Of a stretch of DNA of 42,203 nucleotides, positions 7,187 through 14,841 are shown in pieces. The translations under genes were made by a program, and so were the position numbers. The first letter of the stretch is position 1; every line of letters starts with the position of its first letter. Under the pieces are notes generated by a model. The model was not told where the DNA came from. It made no database searches and was given only the letters and a program-made list of their open reading frames with translations. The DNA is taken from contig JAQGPA010000191.1 in assembly GCA_028293325.1 (NCBI GenBank), positions 1 through 42,203 of the forward strand, read 5' to 3'. This DNA comes from Pedosphaera sp. GTDB lineage: Bacteria; Verrucomicrobiota; Verrucomicrobiia; Limisphaerales; Pedosphaeraceae.

Positions 7187-9355
7187 TTAATATTTCGGTT
7201 TGATGTCCACCCGCGGCTTCTCGCCGGGAGTCCCGTTCACCTGCGGTGCGGCATCGTCGTCCTCATTTTTCGAATAATAATCGTTGTAGTAGCCGCTATA
7301 GTAATAATAGCTCTCGTCCTGCGACATATTGATATTGTTGAGCACGATGCCGATCAGGTTGCCGCCGACCTTTTCGATCAACTGCTTGGCGCGGATGTTC
7401 ATCGGCTGCGGATAGCGGCGGTATTGAATGACCTGCATGGTCATATCCACTTCGCTGGCCAGAATGGAGGCATCGCTCACGCCCATGATCGGCGGGGAAT
7501 CAAAGAAGACAAAGTCGTAACGCTGCTTCAATTCGCTGATCAAATCCTTCATTTGCGCCGAGCTGAGGATGCCCAGCGAACTGCTCGGGAGCTTGCCGCT
7601 GGAGAGAAAATCCAGGCTGGCGAGCGGCGTGGTCTGAATCACTTCCTCGAGGGTGTTTTGCTTCAACAGATAATTGGTCAACCCCAGGGTGTTGGCCACT
7701 TTCAAGAGCTTATGCAGCGTGGGGCGGCGCAGGTCGGAATCGACGATCAGCACCCGCTGTCCGCTCTGGGCGAACACCGTGGCCAGGTTGAAGACGGTGG
7801 TGGATTTGCCTTCGCCCGCGCCGGCGCTGACTACGGCCACGGTATTGAGCTTGTCATCCTTGCGGGAGAACAGGAGGTTCGTGCGCAGCACGCGATAGGC
7901 TTCCGCGTGCGGGCTCTCCGCGCCTTCCTCGATCAGATAGCCGACGTTCTGCGGAATGACGCCCAGCACCGGTGACTGCAAGGTGCGCTCCACGTCGTCA
8001 ATGGTCTTCACGCTGGTATCCAAATATTCGATGAAGAAGGCCAGGCCAACACCAACCACCAGACCGATGATAATGCCCAGGGCCATGTTGAACGGCACAT
8101 TCGGGCGAGAGGCCCGGTCAGCGGGAATGGCGTGACCGATGATTTCCACCATGGTGGATTTAGGCAGGGCGTTTTCGATCCCTTCCTGCTCGGTCCGCAA
8201 CGCGAGGACATCACGAAATCTTTTCTGCCGGTCCAGGTCCTGCTTGGCGAGGAAATAGGGCCGGCTTTCCTCGGCAATAACCATGTCATTAGTCTTGGCC
8301 TCATCAACCTTGTATTGGGAATTATTTACGACCGCCAGCAAGGAGGCCACACGCGCTTCCATGCCGACGATGATGCCGTTGACCCGCTCCTGAATGTTGG
8401 TGTCCAACTGATTTACGAGCTTGATATTGCGCAGCACTTCCGGATTCGCATCACCCAAATCGTTGCGCAAGGCGACCAGCTTGCTTTCCGCCGAAATCTT
8501 GTCCTGGAGCAACTGGAGCAAAATGGAGTCGGGGGCGGCGGTGGGCAGGGCCTGCCGGAGTTCCTCCGGGCTCAGTTTCTTCAGCTGGGTCAGCAGCTTT
8601 TCTTCCTTGATGTAGAGCGCTTCGTTTTCAATTTTCAGGGAATTGTAATGCAACACGTTCACCGGCCCGAGTGTCTGGCTGGGCCCGGAACTGTTTTGCG
8701 GATCGGTATCGACGATGTTCAAGGTCTTGCGGAGTTCATCGACCTTTTTCTCAAGGCGCTCGATCTCGCGATCCTGCACGTCGAGTTGCTGCTTGAAAAT
8801 ATTGATGCCGCCAGCCGTCAATTCGCGCCGCAGGTCCTGCCGGTATTTCTTGTAGGATTCCGCCACGGCGTTGGCGATGTCCGCCGCTTCCTTTTTATCA
8901 TCGCTATAAACCCGGATTTCAATCAGCTCAGTATTGCGCACCGGCCGCAACTCGAGCAACCGCTGGAGCATGCCCCGGCTTTCCGTGGTCTTGAGCGGTG
9001 CGTCCTGATTATATTTTTTGGCCCAGGCTTTATTCAATCCCAGATTGTCCACGACCTTGTCCAGGATGACTTCGGACTTGATGACTTCAAATTCGGTCTG
9101 GATGAAATAAGGATCGTAGCCACCCGCACCGGTTTGCATTGAGCTAACGCCGGGAACATCCGTGACGTCCCGTTCCACCTTGATACTGGCGAAGCTGGAA
9201 TAGGTTTTGGGCAGGATGAAAGTGACGATGGTCGCGGTGATGACCACGAGCAGAAAGACCGCCAGAATGACGGTTTTACGAATGCGGATGATGCGCCAAT
9301 AATCCAGGAAATGGAGCTTGGCTTCCGGCGCTACCGATGTCTTTAAAGGATCCAT
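7187..9355 (-). CDS. Polysaccharide co-polymerase with BY-kinase domain (Wzc-like)
   Basis: 722 residues. It carries an N-terminal Wzz domain with TM1 at about 30-50 (ILAVFLLVVITATIVTFIL). A long periplasmic coiled-coil region follows (about 165-400), then a GNVR-type segment ending at the Pro-rich RASRPNVPFN, and TM2 (MALGIIIGLVVGVGLAFFIE). The cytoplasmic BY-kinase has Walker A GAGEGKST (about 512), Walker A' VLIVDSDLRRP and Walker B FVFFDSPP. The tail holds a Tyr cluster (SYYYYSGYYNDYY, about 680-692) for autophosphorylation. Such proteins set chain length and gate export of capsule or EPS. No Shine-Dalgarno precedes ATG 9355. An intrinsic terminator sits only 5-35 bp upstream, between it and the barrel gene. 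Confidence 0.95.
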   Translation of the reverse strand: MDPLKTSVAPEAKLHFLDYWRIIRIRKTVILAVFLLVVITATIVTFILPKTYSSFASIKVERDVTDVPGVSSMQTGAGGYDPYFIQTEFEVIKSEVILDKVVDNLGLNKAWAKKYNQDAPLKTTESRGMLQRLLELRPVRNTELIEIRVYSDDKKEAADIANAVAESYKKYRQDLRRELTAGGINIFKQQLDVQDREIERLEKKVDELRKTLNIVDTDPQNSSGPSQTLGPVNVLHYNSLKIENEALYIKEEKLLTQLKKLSPEELRQALPTAAPDSILLQLLQDKISAESKLVALRNDLGDANPEVLRNIKLVNQLDTNIQERVNGIIVGMEARVASLLAVVNNSQYKVDEAKTNDMVIAEESRPYFLAKQDLDRQKRFRDVLALRTEQEGIENALPKSTMVEIIGHAIPADRASRPNVPFNMALGIIIGLVVGVGLAFFIEYLDTSVKTIDDVERTLQSPVLGVIPQNVGYLIEEGAESPHAEAYRVLRTNLLFSRKDDKLNTVAVVSAGAGEGKSTTVFNLATVFAQSGQRVLIVDSDLRRPTLHKLLKVANTLGLTNYLLKQNTLEEVIQTTPLASLDFLSSGKLPSSSLGILSSAQMKDLISELKQRYDFVFFDSPPIMGVSDASILASEVDMTMQVIQYRRYPQPMNIRAKQLIEKVGGNLIGIVLNNINMSQDESYYYYSGYYNDYYSKNEDDDAAPQVNGTPGEKPRVDIKPKY

Positions 9356-9360
9356 ACGTC

Positions 9361-9390
9361 AAAAAAAGAGGGGGCTAGTCAAGCTAGCCC
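9361..9390 (-). terminator. Intrinsic terminator between barrel gene and BY-kinase gene
   Basis: On the minus strand the stem GGGCTAG/CTAGCCC (9384-9390 with 9372-9378) with a 5-base loop is followed by CCTC and seven T (9361-9367). It lies after the stop of the barrel gene and right before the start of the Wzz/BY-kinase gene. It could reduce downstream expression by partial termination. Confidence 0.7.
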
Positions 9391-9417
9391 AACCCAAAAC
9401 ACTTAAATGGTTAACGG

Positions 9418-10683
9418 TTAATAACTGGCCGTGACTCCCAAATAAACCCGATTGCGGTCATAACCACGGTTCGGCAGTCCCGACTTCAACAGATCGTAGT
9501 TATAACCCAATTCCGCCGAGAGGTTAGGCATGAACTGATAAGCCAGATTCAGGCCCACCAGGTAGAAGTTGTCCGCCGAGCCGTTTACCGAGCCGCCGTT
9601 GTAGACCGAATTCTGATATTGGCCCGTCAGCGTACCAGTCATTTTAGGTGTTAGCTTTTGAACAATGGAACCATACAGAGTCGAAGATTCCTGATCCTGC
9701 GTGAAAGAAGTGCTGGTGCCAGTAGTTCCCCCCGTCACGTCGGTCTGATTGCGCGAATGGCGAAAACCAAATGTGGCCGTTCCGGTATCAATGTAGTTGT
9801 AGCTCAAGCTCAAGTCGGCGTAAGGCCCAACGGCGGATGAGGTGGTGGGATCGTTATAATAATCCGTATATTGCAACCCGACGCGGGCGGAAGCGCTCAA
9901 ATCACGGCGGAACTTGTGCTCCGCTCCCACATAAAAGTAATGGGAATAGTTGTTGCGCACGGAAGCGGGGGCAACGATCGGCGGGAATGTGTTATTCAGT
10001 ATCAGCACGTCGCTGCTGGTATGGTCCACCGCCCCGAATTGATAGCCCAAAATACCGGTGGTTTCCGGCTCAAATTGCCAGCGTCCGTTTAAAGTGACCA
10101 GGTGCTCCATGCGATCCAGGCTGGCCGACAGGGAATTGGGTCCGCTTTGTTGGTAATCGTAAAAAGTGTTCGCGTAACCGAGCACAACGCCGAACAGTTC
10201 GGTGATTTGAGCATGGAAATTAATCGAGCCGTTGTTGCGGATATTGTTACCGTTATTGCGCAAGGGGAAGCTCAAGGTGCGATCCAACACTTCCGGTTCC
10301 TGGGCAATGACGAAGCTTTCCGACGCATCCAGCGAATAACGGGGACTGAAATTATGATTCACAAGCGCCTCGAAGTCATGGCTGTGATCGGCCTTGTTGC
10401 TGGGCCGGTCATCATAATACTTCATCGAGTAGGTGTAGCTGAGCTTGAGAGTGGTTTGGTCGAGCGCAAGGTCGAGCGCGGCCGAAGGGCGGACTTCAAA
10501 ACCAAAACTGTCCACCCGATTGGGACCATCCGGCTGGGTGTTGTAATTGTCGTCGTAAAAGCCGCGCAAAGTGGCCGCGAGGCTCCATGGCTTGTCAGAG
10601 CCGCCGCTCAATTGAGCATGAGCAGTTTGCACTCCAAGAGCGCCCAGCGCGAGCAGGCCGGCGGAAGCCATCACTTTTTTCAT
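9418..10683 (-). CDS. Outer-membrane beta-barrel protein linked to exopolysaccharide secretion
   Basis: 421 residues with a clear signal peptide (MKKVMASAGLLALGALGVQ, cleavage after AHA). The rest alternates hydrophobic and polar residues in the manner of barrel strands (TLKLSYTYSMKYYDD, HLVTLNGRWQFEPETTGILG, YADLSLSYNYIDTGTATFGF) and ends in an aromatic residue (YLGVTASY), the usual outer-membrane assembly signal. The overall pattern fits the BBP2-type putative porins seen beside Wza/Wzc genes in EPS clusters. It is probably an outer-membrane exit channel or accessory, by context. It is the first gene of the minus-strand EPS unit, 62 bp upstream of the BY-kinase gene, with a good promoter in front and a terminator behind. 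Confidence 0.85.
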   Translation of the reverse strand: MKKVMASAGLLALGALGVQTAHAQLSGGSDKPWSLAATLRGFYDDNYNTQPDGPNRVDSFGFEVRPSAALDLALDQTTLKLSYTYSMKYYDDRPSNKADHSHDFEALVNHNFSPRYSLDASESFVIAQEPEVLDRTLSFPLRNNGNNIRNNGSINFHAQITELFGVVLGYANTFYDYQQSGPNSLSASLDRMEHLVTLNGRWQFEPETTGILGYQFGAVDHTSSDVLILNNTFPPIVAPASVRNNYSHYFYVGAEHKFRRDLSASARVGLQYTDYYNDPTTSSAVGPYADLSLSYNYIDTGTATFGFRHSRNQTDVTGGTTGTSTSFTQDQESSTLYGSIVQKLTPKMTGTLTGQYQNSVYNGGSVNGSADNFYLVGLNLAYQFMPNLSAELGYNYDLLKSGLPNRGYDRNRVYLGVTASY

Positions 10684-10744
10684 AAGTCAGTTATATATAT
10701 AAACATTTACCCGAAGAGGTAGTTCCAACAGTAAAAGCCTCAGA

Positions 10745-10774
10745 GTTTTACCGGAGAAACTCCAATGCTGTCAA
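10745..10774 (-). promoter_or_regulatory. Predicted sigma-70-type promoter of the EPS barrel gene
   Basis: On the minus strand a perfect -35 TTGACA (10769-10774), an 18-bp spacer and a -10-like TAAAAC (10745-10750) lie about 62 bp before the ATG. The spacer and -10 contain GTTTCTCCGGTAAAAC, a variant of the tandem element upstream of the pseudopilin gene. An inverted repeat GAGTTT/AAAACTC overlaps the -10. Start site and regulation are inferred. Confidence 0.5.
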
Positions 10775-11211
10775 ACAAATCTTCATCTTTTTTTCAGCCT
10801 AAAACTGCTCGAAAACCGCTCTGCTTCAATTAGTTTTACATTGTACGACTTAGTATCCGCAAAACCTGTCAAACACCTGCTACGGATGCAGACCGCTGCC
10901 GCGATAACCGGTATCGCCCAGGGAAATGCACTTCTTATTGACCCTGACTCTGAAAATGCGTTCAAAGTTCAATGCGGACGGTTTTTTGCGGCGAATGCAG
11001 TTCAAGATGACGTAACCGGTGCCTGCGCCCGACCACCTTAATGACTGGATGACTTGGAAAGGATTAGACCGATGCGCGAAGGCGAGCAAGATTGCATCGC
11101 CTTTCCGATAAATAAGTATGAGACCAGAACCTGCCGAGCCTGGGGCTGTTCCTCAGTCCGGTTGCCCGGAATCCAAATCGCGCACCATGGCCCGGAGTCA
11201 TACAGTTAAAT

Positions 11212-11305
11212 TTGCATGCACATCTGTCTGCACTATAAACCATGCTGAAAGAAATATTTGATTCGTCCAGAGTCTGAACCACCGCTCCATCCCAGCGGTG
11301 TTTTT
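11212..11305 (+). ncRNA. Candidate small RNA unit (promoter plus terminator)
   Basis: TTGCAT (11212-11217), a 16-bp spacer and TATAAA (11234-11239) resemble a sigma-70 promoter. A perfect intrinsic terminator ends at 11305. If transcription begins about 7 bases after the -10, the product would be roughly 60 nt and mostly terminator hairpin, with no open reading frame. This is a prediction from signals only. The terminator could instead end a longer transcript from further left. Confidence 0.25.
11280..11305 (+). terminator. Orphan intrinsic terminator
   Basis: CACCGCT (11280-11286) pairs perfectly with AGCGGTG (11294-11300) across a 7-base loop and is followed by TTTTT. It is oriented for plus-strand transcription, yet no plausible plus-strand gene lies between it and the start of the region at 10684. 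Confidence 0.7.
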
Positions 11306-11619
11306 ACACAGCACATTTTTTAAAAAGCAATAACTGAGAATCTCAAGGTAGTTTTTTATGAGACAAGGTAAGTCAAGGTGCTGGGATTTGTTCCGCAGGG
11401 GAGCCGGGGGGTGGGACGCCTACCACTACATGGCTGGGCGGACGAGTCGGCGGGCAAGCGAGGACGATGGGAGAAGCAAGGTGGCCTTGAGCTTGGACAA
11501 GGTAATTTGAGCCTTAATTTTTTTTGATCATGACCATGGGCGTTTCATCGCGGAGGGACGGAGACGGGGTGAGGCGGCGTTGGAGCGGGTCGTGCAGGAC
11601 CGGGGATTTGGGGATCGGA

Positions 11620-11633
11620 CAAGCTAAAGCTTG
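11620..11633. repeat. Short palindrome, possibly part of a dispersed intergenic repeat
   Basis: CAAGCT-AA-AGCTTG is a perfect palindrome inside a G-rich intergenic stretch. It resembles the core of dispersed intergenic repeats I associate with related genomes. No second copy occurs in this window, so repeat status cannot be shown here. Confidence 0.25.
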
Positions 11634-11772
11634 AACTCCGTACGCGGATGATTTCTTGTTCTTTGACATAGACGGCAAGGCAGACAGAAGTGTCTCAGTG
11701 TAGGCCAACTCCGCACCGGAAATCGGCTGGGATTGCTCCCCGCGAGCGCAATTCGAGCGCGGTGTCGGACGC

Positions 11773-11788
11773 TGGCCTACAATTTGCT
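11773..11788 (+). promoter_or_regulatory. Sigma-54-type promoter of pilin-like gene 1
   Basis: TGGCCTACAATTTGCT has the invariant -24 GG and -12 GC with the exact sigma-54 spacing (TGGC-N7-TTGC). A start site about 12 bases downstream would leave a leader of about 25 nt before ATG 11824. Pilin genes in several phyla are sigma-54 dependent, and a near-identical site precedes the paralogous gene at the same distance. Confidence 0.7.
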
Positions 11789-11823
11789 TTCGAACCTTTG
11801 ACAGGCTTAAAGCAAAGACAGTC

Positions 11824-12201
11824 ATGAAAATTACGCGTAGATCCGGTTTTACTCTCGTCGAGATCATGATCGTGGTATCGATCATCGGTCTGTTGTCGGC
11901 GATTGCGATTCCCAACTACGTCAAGGCGCGCGAATCAGCGCGGTTGAACACCATCTACGAAAACCTGCGCATCCTGGAAGATGCCAAGGACGAATGGGCC
12001 ATCGAAACGCACCAGGCCACCGGCGCGGCAGTAAACGACATGAGTGTGCTCGCCAATTATATCAAGGGTGGGACCATCCAAAGTGTGGTCAATGAATTCT
12101 ATGTGCCCAATGCGGTTGGCACTCGCGCCGGGGCGTCGCTGCCGATAGGAGTCGGTCTGGGTATTTATGCGCCCGGGGCGTTCATCAGCAGCCTGCAATA
12201 A
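11824..12201 (+). CDS. Type IV pilin-like/pseudopilin protein 1
   Basis: 125 residues. A short basic leader MKITRRSG precedes FTLVEIMIVVSIIGLLSAIA, with Glu at mature position 5 and cleavage after Gly8. The following segment (NYVKARESARLNTIYENLRI, LEDAKDEWAIETHQATG) continues the long amphipathic helix. The C-terminal globular part is short (about 65 residues) with no Cys pair. It is paralogous to the gene at 12498, with about two thirds identity by eye. No assembly genes are adjacent. A sigma-54-type promoter lies 36 bp upstream. There is no Shine-Dalgarno, but ATG 11824 gives the expected leader. It may be a major pilin or a minor pseudopilin. Confidence 0.9.
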   Translation: MKITRRSGFTLVEIMIVVSIIGLLSAIAIPNYVKARESARLNTIYENLRILEDAKDEWAIETHQATGAAVNDMSVLANYIKGGTIQSVVNEFYVPNAVGTRAGASLPIGVGLGIYAPGAFISSLQ

Positions 12202-12448
12202 ACCGCCATCATCGCTCAGTAGAACGACAGCGCACCCACTGCAAGCCGAGTCGGCAAGGCCTGTCCTGAAATGGCCATCAAACGTCCTGTTTTGAGGCAG
12301 GCTTTGACGGAGACCGGGGGTAAATACGCCCATCTGAGGCCGGCACCAAATCCGTTGGCATCGCATCTTCTTTACCATGAGAAACTTCGGTTTTGAACCA
12401 TTCAGACGTGGGTGTTAACCAACTGGAGCACCGGGGGCTTGGGCGCCT

Positions 12449-12464
12449 TGGCCTGTGAACTGCT
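12449..12464 (+). promoter_or_regulatory. Sigma-54-type promoter of pilin-like gene 2
   Basis: TGGCCTGTGAACTGCT keeps the -24 GG and -12 GC with correct spacing and shares TGGCCT...TGCT with the site at 11773-11788. It lies 34 bp before ATG 12498, the same layout as the first copy. So each tandem pilin-like gene appears to have its own sigma-54 promoter. Confidence 0.65.
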
Positions 12465-12497
12465 CCAATTAATGAGTTTATAACTCGTGGCACAGCA

Positions 12498-12881
12498 ATG
12501 AAAATAACACTACAATCCAAATCCGGGTTCACGCTGGTTGAAATTATGATCGTGGTAACGATCATCGGCCTGTTGGGCGCCATCGCGATTCCGAATTATA
12601 TCAAGTCGCGTGATAACTCACGCTTGAACACAATTTATAGCAACATTCGCATCCTCGAGGATGCCAAGGAACAGTGGGCGCTGGAAACTCACCAGGTCAC
12701 CGGCGCGGCTGTGCCCAGTGTCACCATTGTTTCCAATTATATCCGGTATGGCACGCTCAACACGGTGATCAATGAAAATTATGTACCCAACCCGATTGGC
12801 ACTCTGGCCGGTGCGGCGTTGCCGCCGGGCATCGGTTTGGGAACCAATGCGCCCGGCGCGTTCATCTCCTTTCCGCAGTAA
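12498..12881 (+). CDS. Type IV pilin-like/pseudopilin protein 2
   Basis: 127 residues, a paralog of the preceding gene. The leader MKITLQSKSG is followed by FTLVEIMIVVTIIGLLGAIA. The shared segments RLNTIY, RILEDAK and ALETHQVTGAAVP and the C-terminal APGAFIS make a recent tandem duplication clear. Differences cluster in the C-terminal half, the surface-exposed part of such proteins. The spacer from gene 1 is 296 bp and contains a separate sigma-54-type site, so the two may be expressed independently. Role as for gene 1: prepilin peptidase substrate, pilus or pseudopilus subunit. Confidence 0.9.
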   Translation: MKITLQSKSGFTLVEIMIVVTIIGLLGAIAIPNYIKSRDNSRLNTIYSNIRILEDAKEQWALETHQVTGAAVPSVTIVSNYIRYGTLNTVINENYVPNPIGTLAGAALPPGIGLGTNAPGAFISFPQ

Positions 12882-12942
12882 CCTGCGGTGACACAACTTG
12901 CAGTGAGTGGAGAGTGGAGTTCCGCCCGGAAAGAATACCCGC

Positions 12943-13134
12943 TTACCCCTCCAAAACCCGCGCGAGTTCACTTCGAATTTGCACCAACCGGTGTTGATCG
13001 GCAACGTTGGTCTGGCTGATTATTTTGGCCAGGTGTGGCGCGGCCCGTGACGCGCAAGCCGCCACCGCCGCATGGTGCCGGACTTTTAAATCGACCATCT
13101 CTTCGATAAGCTTGACCAGTTCTTCGCTTCGCAT
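12943..13134 (-). CDS. Small hypothetical protein
   Basis: 63 residues, starting MRSEELVKLIEEMVDLKVRH, alternating charged and hydrophobic residues in a helical pattern to the end (VQIRSELARVLEG). No motif recognised and no membrane segment. It lies 80 bp downstream of yajQ on the same strand. There is no clear Shine-Dalgarno, as for many genes here. The protein-like composition favours a real gene, but short length leaves doubt. Confidence 0.45.
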   Translation of the reverse strand: MRSEELVKLIEEMVDLKVRHHAAVAACASRAAPHLAKIISQTNVADQHRLVQIRSELARVLEG

Positions 13135-13214
13135 AAAAGGAGCCTTTATTCCCTTGATGCAAGCATAAGCAATGCCTGATACGGCGCAGTATGCGTGCGG
13201 CGAAGGCGGATCGT

Positions 13215-13700
13215 TTAATCGCGGAAATTTTGGAACTGCAAGGACACTGGAAATTCATGGCCTTGCACGGCGGCAATCACCGTCTGCAAATCGTCCCGGC
13301 TTTTGCCGGTGACGCGGATGGCGTCCCCCTGGATTTGCGTGGTGACCTTGAGCTTGGTGTCGCGGATAAAGCTGGTGACCTGCTTGGCCACGGTGGTCTC
13401 GATCCCCTGCTTGATCTTGATCACCTGCCGCGCATGGCCGAGCGGGGAAATATCCGGCTCGCCCTTGTCCACGCTCTTGAGACTGATCTGGCGTTTCGCC
13501 AGCTTGCCCATGACCATTTCCACCAGCGTCTTGACGCGGAAGTTGTCCTCCGCGCTGAGTTTGATCTCGCTTTTTTCGAGCACGATTTGCGCGTTGCTCC
13601 CCTTAAAGTCAAAACGATTCGCCAATTCCTTGTTGGCTTGATTGACGGCGTTCTCGATTTCCATCGAGTTCACTTCCGAAACAATGTCAAATGAAGGCAT
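13215..13700 (-). CDS. yajQ: YajQ-family nucleotide-binding protein
   Basis: 161 residues, the normal length for the YajQ (UPF0234, PF04461) family. It shows the characteristic N-terminus MPSFDIVSEVNSMEIENAVN, the segment ELANRFDFKGS and the C-terminal GKSRDDLQTVIAAVQGHEFP with LQFQNFRD. The fold is two RRM-like alpha/beta domains. Members bind nucleotides or RNA, and some bind cyclic di-GMP and influence virulence gene expression. The specific ligand here is unknown. The start at 13700 matches the family's MPSFD N-terminus exactly. Confidence 0.96.
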   Translation of the reverse strand: MPSFDIVSEVNSMEIENAVNQANKELANRFDFKGSNAQIVLEKSEIKLSAEDNFRVKTLVEMVMGKLAKRQISLKSVDKGEPDISPLGHARQVIKIKQGIETTVAKQVTSFIRDTKLKVTTQIQGDAIRVTGKSRDDLQTVIAAVQGHEFPVSLQFQNFRD

Positions 13701-13757
13701 CCCTTAAAATAAGCCCATTCGCGCAAAAGAAAAGCCGGATTTCGCGACGGGAACCGC

Positions 13758-14534
13758 TTACGAAGTTGCGACCTTGCGGACACGGATATGCCAATGGAGC
13801 GAAAAAATCGGGGCGCACAGGCGCATCACTGGTTCCGCGAAACGGACCAGGCCGGTCAGGGATCGGGGCACCAGGCAGCGTCCAGTCACTCCCCCGGCGA
13901 GCAGGTAGCTAAACCACGGCAGAAAGCCGAGCGTCTCGATTTTTAGCCCGGGATAAAGTTGCTCAAATTTCCGGCGGTCCCGCACAAACACCATCCATGA
14001 CAGCGCCTGGTTTGAATCCATCATTGAATCCTGTTGTGCAAAGGGCCACTCCGCCGGGTCATCACGATACGGCTCGGGGTGGAAGTTGCGAAAAAAGAAA
14101 CGGGCAAACGGCGTGTGCGCCACCTCAATCATCGAAATCACCCCGCCGGGCACCAACGCGCGTTGCGCTTCCCGGAGAAATTCGCCGACATCCGGAATGT
14201 GGTGAAACACATGCGTCAGAAAAAGCGCCTGGACCGAGCCATCCGGAAAAGGAAGTGAACGCCCATCCACCACTTGATCCGCCACGCCCGCCACCACGTC
14301 CGACGTGATCACGGACGGTTTCAAGTCCTTGAGGTAACTGCCGCCACTCCCCAGTTCCAGCAGGGTGCCTTGGCGCGGGACCGAGCGCGCATCCGCCAGC
14401 AGATGCTCATACCATTGGTCGTAACACCACTTGAGCAACGGGCGGCTCAGGATCAATTGTTTCTGCGCGGTAAAATATTCCCGCGAACCAACCTTATAAT
14501 TCGCGAGCGAGGTTTCTTTCAGACTTTTAAGCAT
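13758..14534 (-). CDS. Class I SAM-dependent methyltransferase
   Basis: 258 residues from ATG 14534 (MLKSLKETSLANYKVGSREY). The Rossmann methyltransferase motif I is GTLLELGSGGSYLKDL (about 59-74). Motif II/III residues lie in SDVVAGVADQVVDGRSLPFP, and VQALFLTHVFHHIPD plus REAQRALVPGGVISMIEVAH give the post-I and motif III strands (Methyltransf_11-like). The C-terminal part is hydrophobic and may touch the membrane. The acceptor is unknown; nearby glycosyltransferases suggest a lipid or glycan. An upstream in-frame start (14699) would add 55 low-complexity residues and is rejected. It is divergent from the GT-C gene. Confidence 0.87.
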   Translation of the reverse strand: MLKSLKETSLANYKVGSREYFTAQKQLILSRPLLKWCYDQWYEHLLADARSVPRQGTLLELGSGGSYLKDLKPSVITSDVVAGVADQVVDGRSLPFPDGSVQALFLTHVFHHIPDVGEFLREAQRALVPGGVISMIEVAHTPFARFFFRNFHPEPYRDDPAEWPFAQQDSMMDSNQALSWMVFVRDRRKFEQLYPGLKIETLGFLPWFSYLLAGGVTGRCLVPRSLTGLVRFAEPVMRLCAPIFSLHWHIRVRKVATS

Positions 14535-14841
14535 ACAATCACGGCCAATCCGAGCGGTTCGTGAACTGCGGCGGCAATTCAGCGGCGGCATCTGCGGGAG
14601 TAAAGTGTTTCCCGCCTTAAGGGTCAAGCGCGATGAGAAAAATGGCGGCATTCGCTTTGGGTAAAACCGCCCGCTTGCGGCAATGAATGGCAATTCCATT
14701 GACCGCGCAAATTCTGCTGGCTAGATTGGCTTCAATGCATTCAGGTATTCCAGCAACGCCATTGCGGCCATACCGGACGACTCCCCACTGGCCTGCAGCC
14801 ATCCGGACCGTCTCTATCACTGACTGATTTTCTTACTTTTG
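14535..14841. other. Divergent intergenic region, no gene seen
   Basis: About 307 bases between the divergent methyltransferase and GT-C genes. Open frames on both strands are short and unlike proteins, except a 20-codon minus-strand stretch reading AAMALLEYLNALKPI near 14715-14765, perhaps the relic of a gene 3' end. It should hold promoters for both genes, but none stands out. Confidence 0.4.

Larger units (their letters stand above)
10684..11772. other. Long intergenic region with regulatory signals only
   Basis: About 1.1 kb between the EPS operon (minus) and the first pilin-like gene (plus). Small open frames exist but show no motifs or credible starts. Recognisable signals are the barrel-gene promoter (10745-10774), a sigma-70-like pair at 11212-11239, an orphan plus-strand terminator (11280-11305), a short palindrome (11620-11633), and a G-rich stretch at 11398-11480. 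It may carry small RNAs or repeat debris. Confidence 0.5.

Noticed and set aside
7187..10683. CRISPR-like or tandem-repeat DNA in the EPS region
   Set aside because: The repeated TAT/TAG-rich tract near 7270-7320 is just the codon run for the Tyr cluster of the BY-kinase, and no spaced direct repeats exist.
11514..11915. Minus-strand open frame of 133 codons overlapping the first pilin-like gene
   Set aside because: It is the mirror of the real gene's conserved 5' coding sequence and its sigma-54 promoter region; composition follows the opposite strand's codons.
13303..13641. Plus-strand frames opposite yajQ
   Set aside because: Shadow frames of a well-conserved gene on the other strand.
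14535..14699. N-terminal extension of the methyltransferase by 55 codons
   Set aside because: The extension is rich in Arg/Pro/Ser and unlike the family, while ATG 14534 starts a normal methyltransferase N-terminus.
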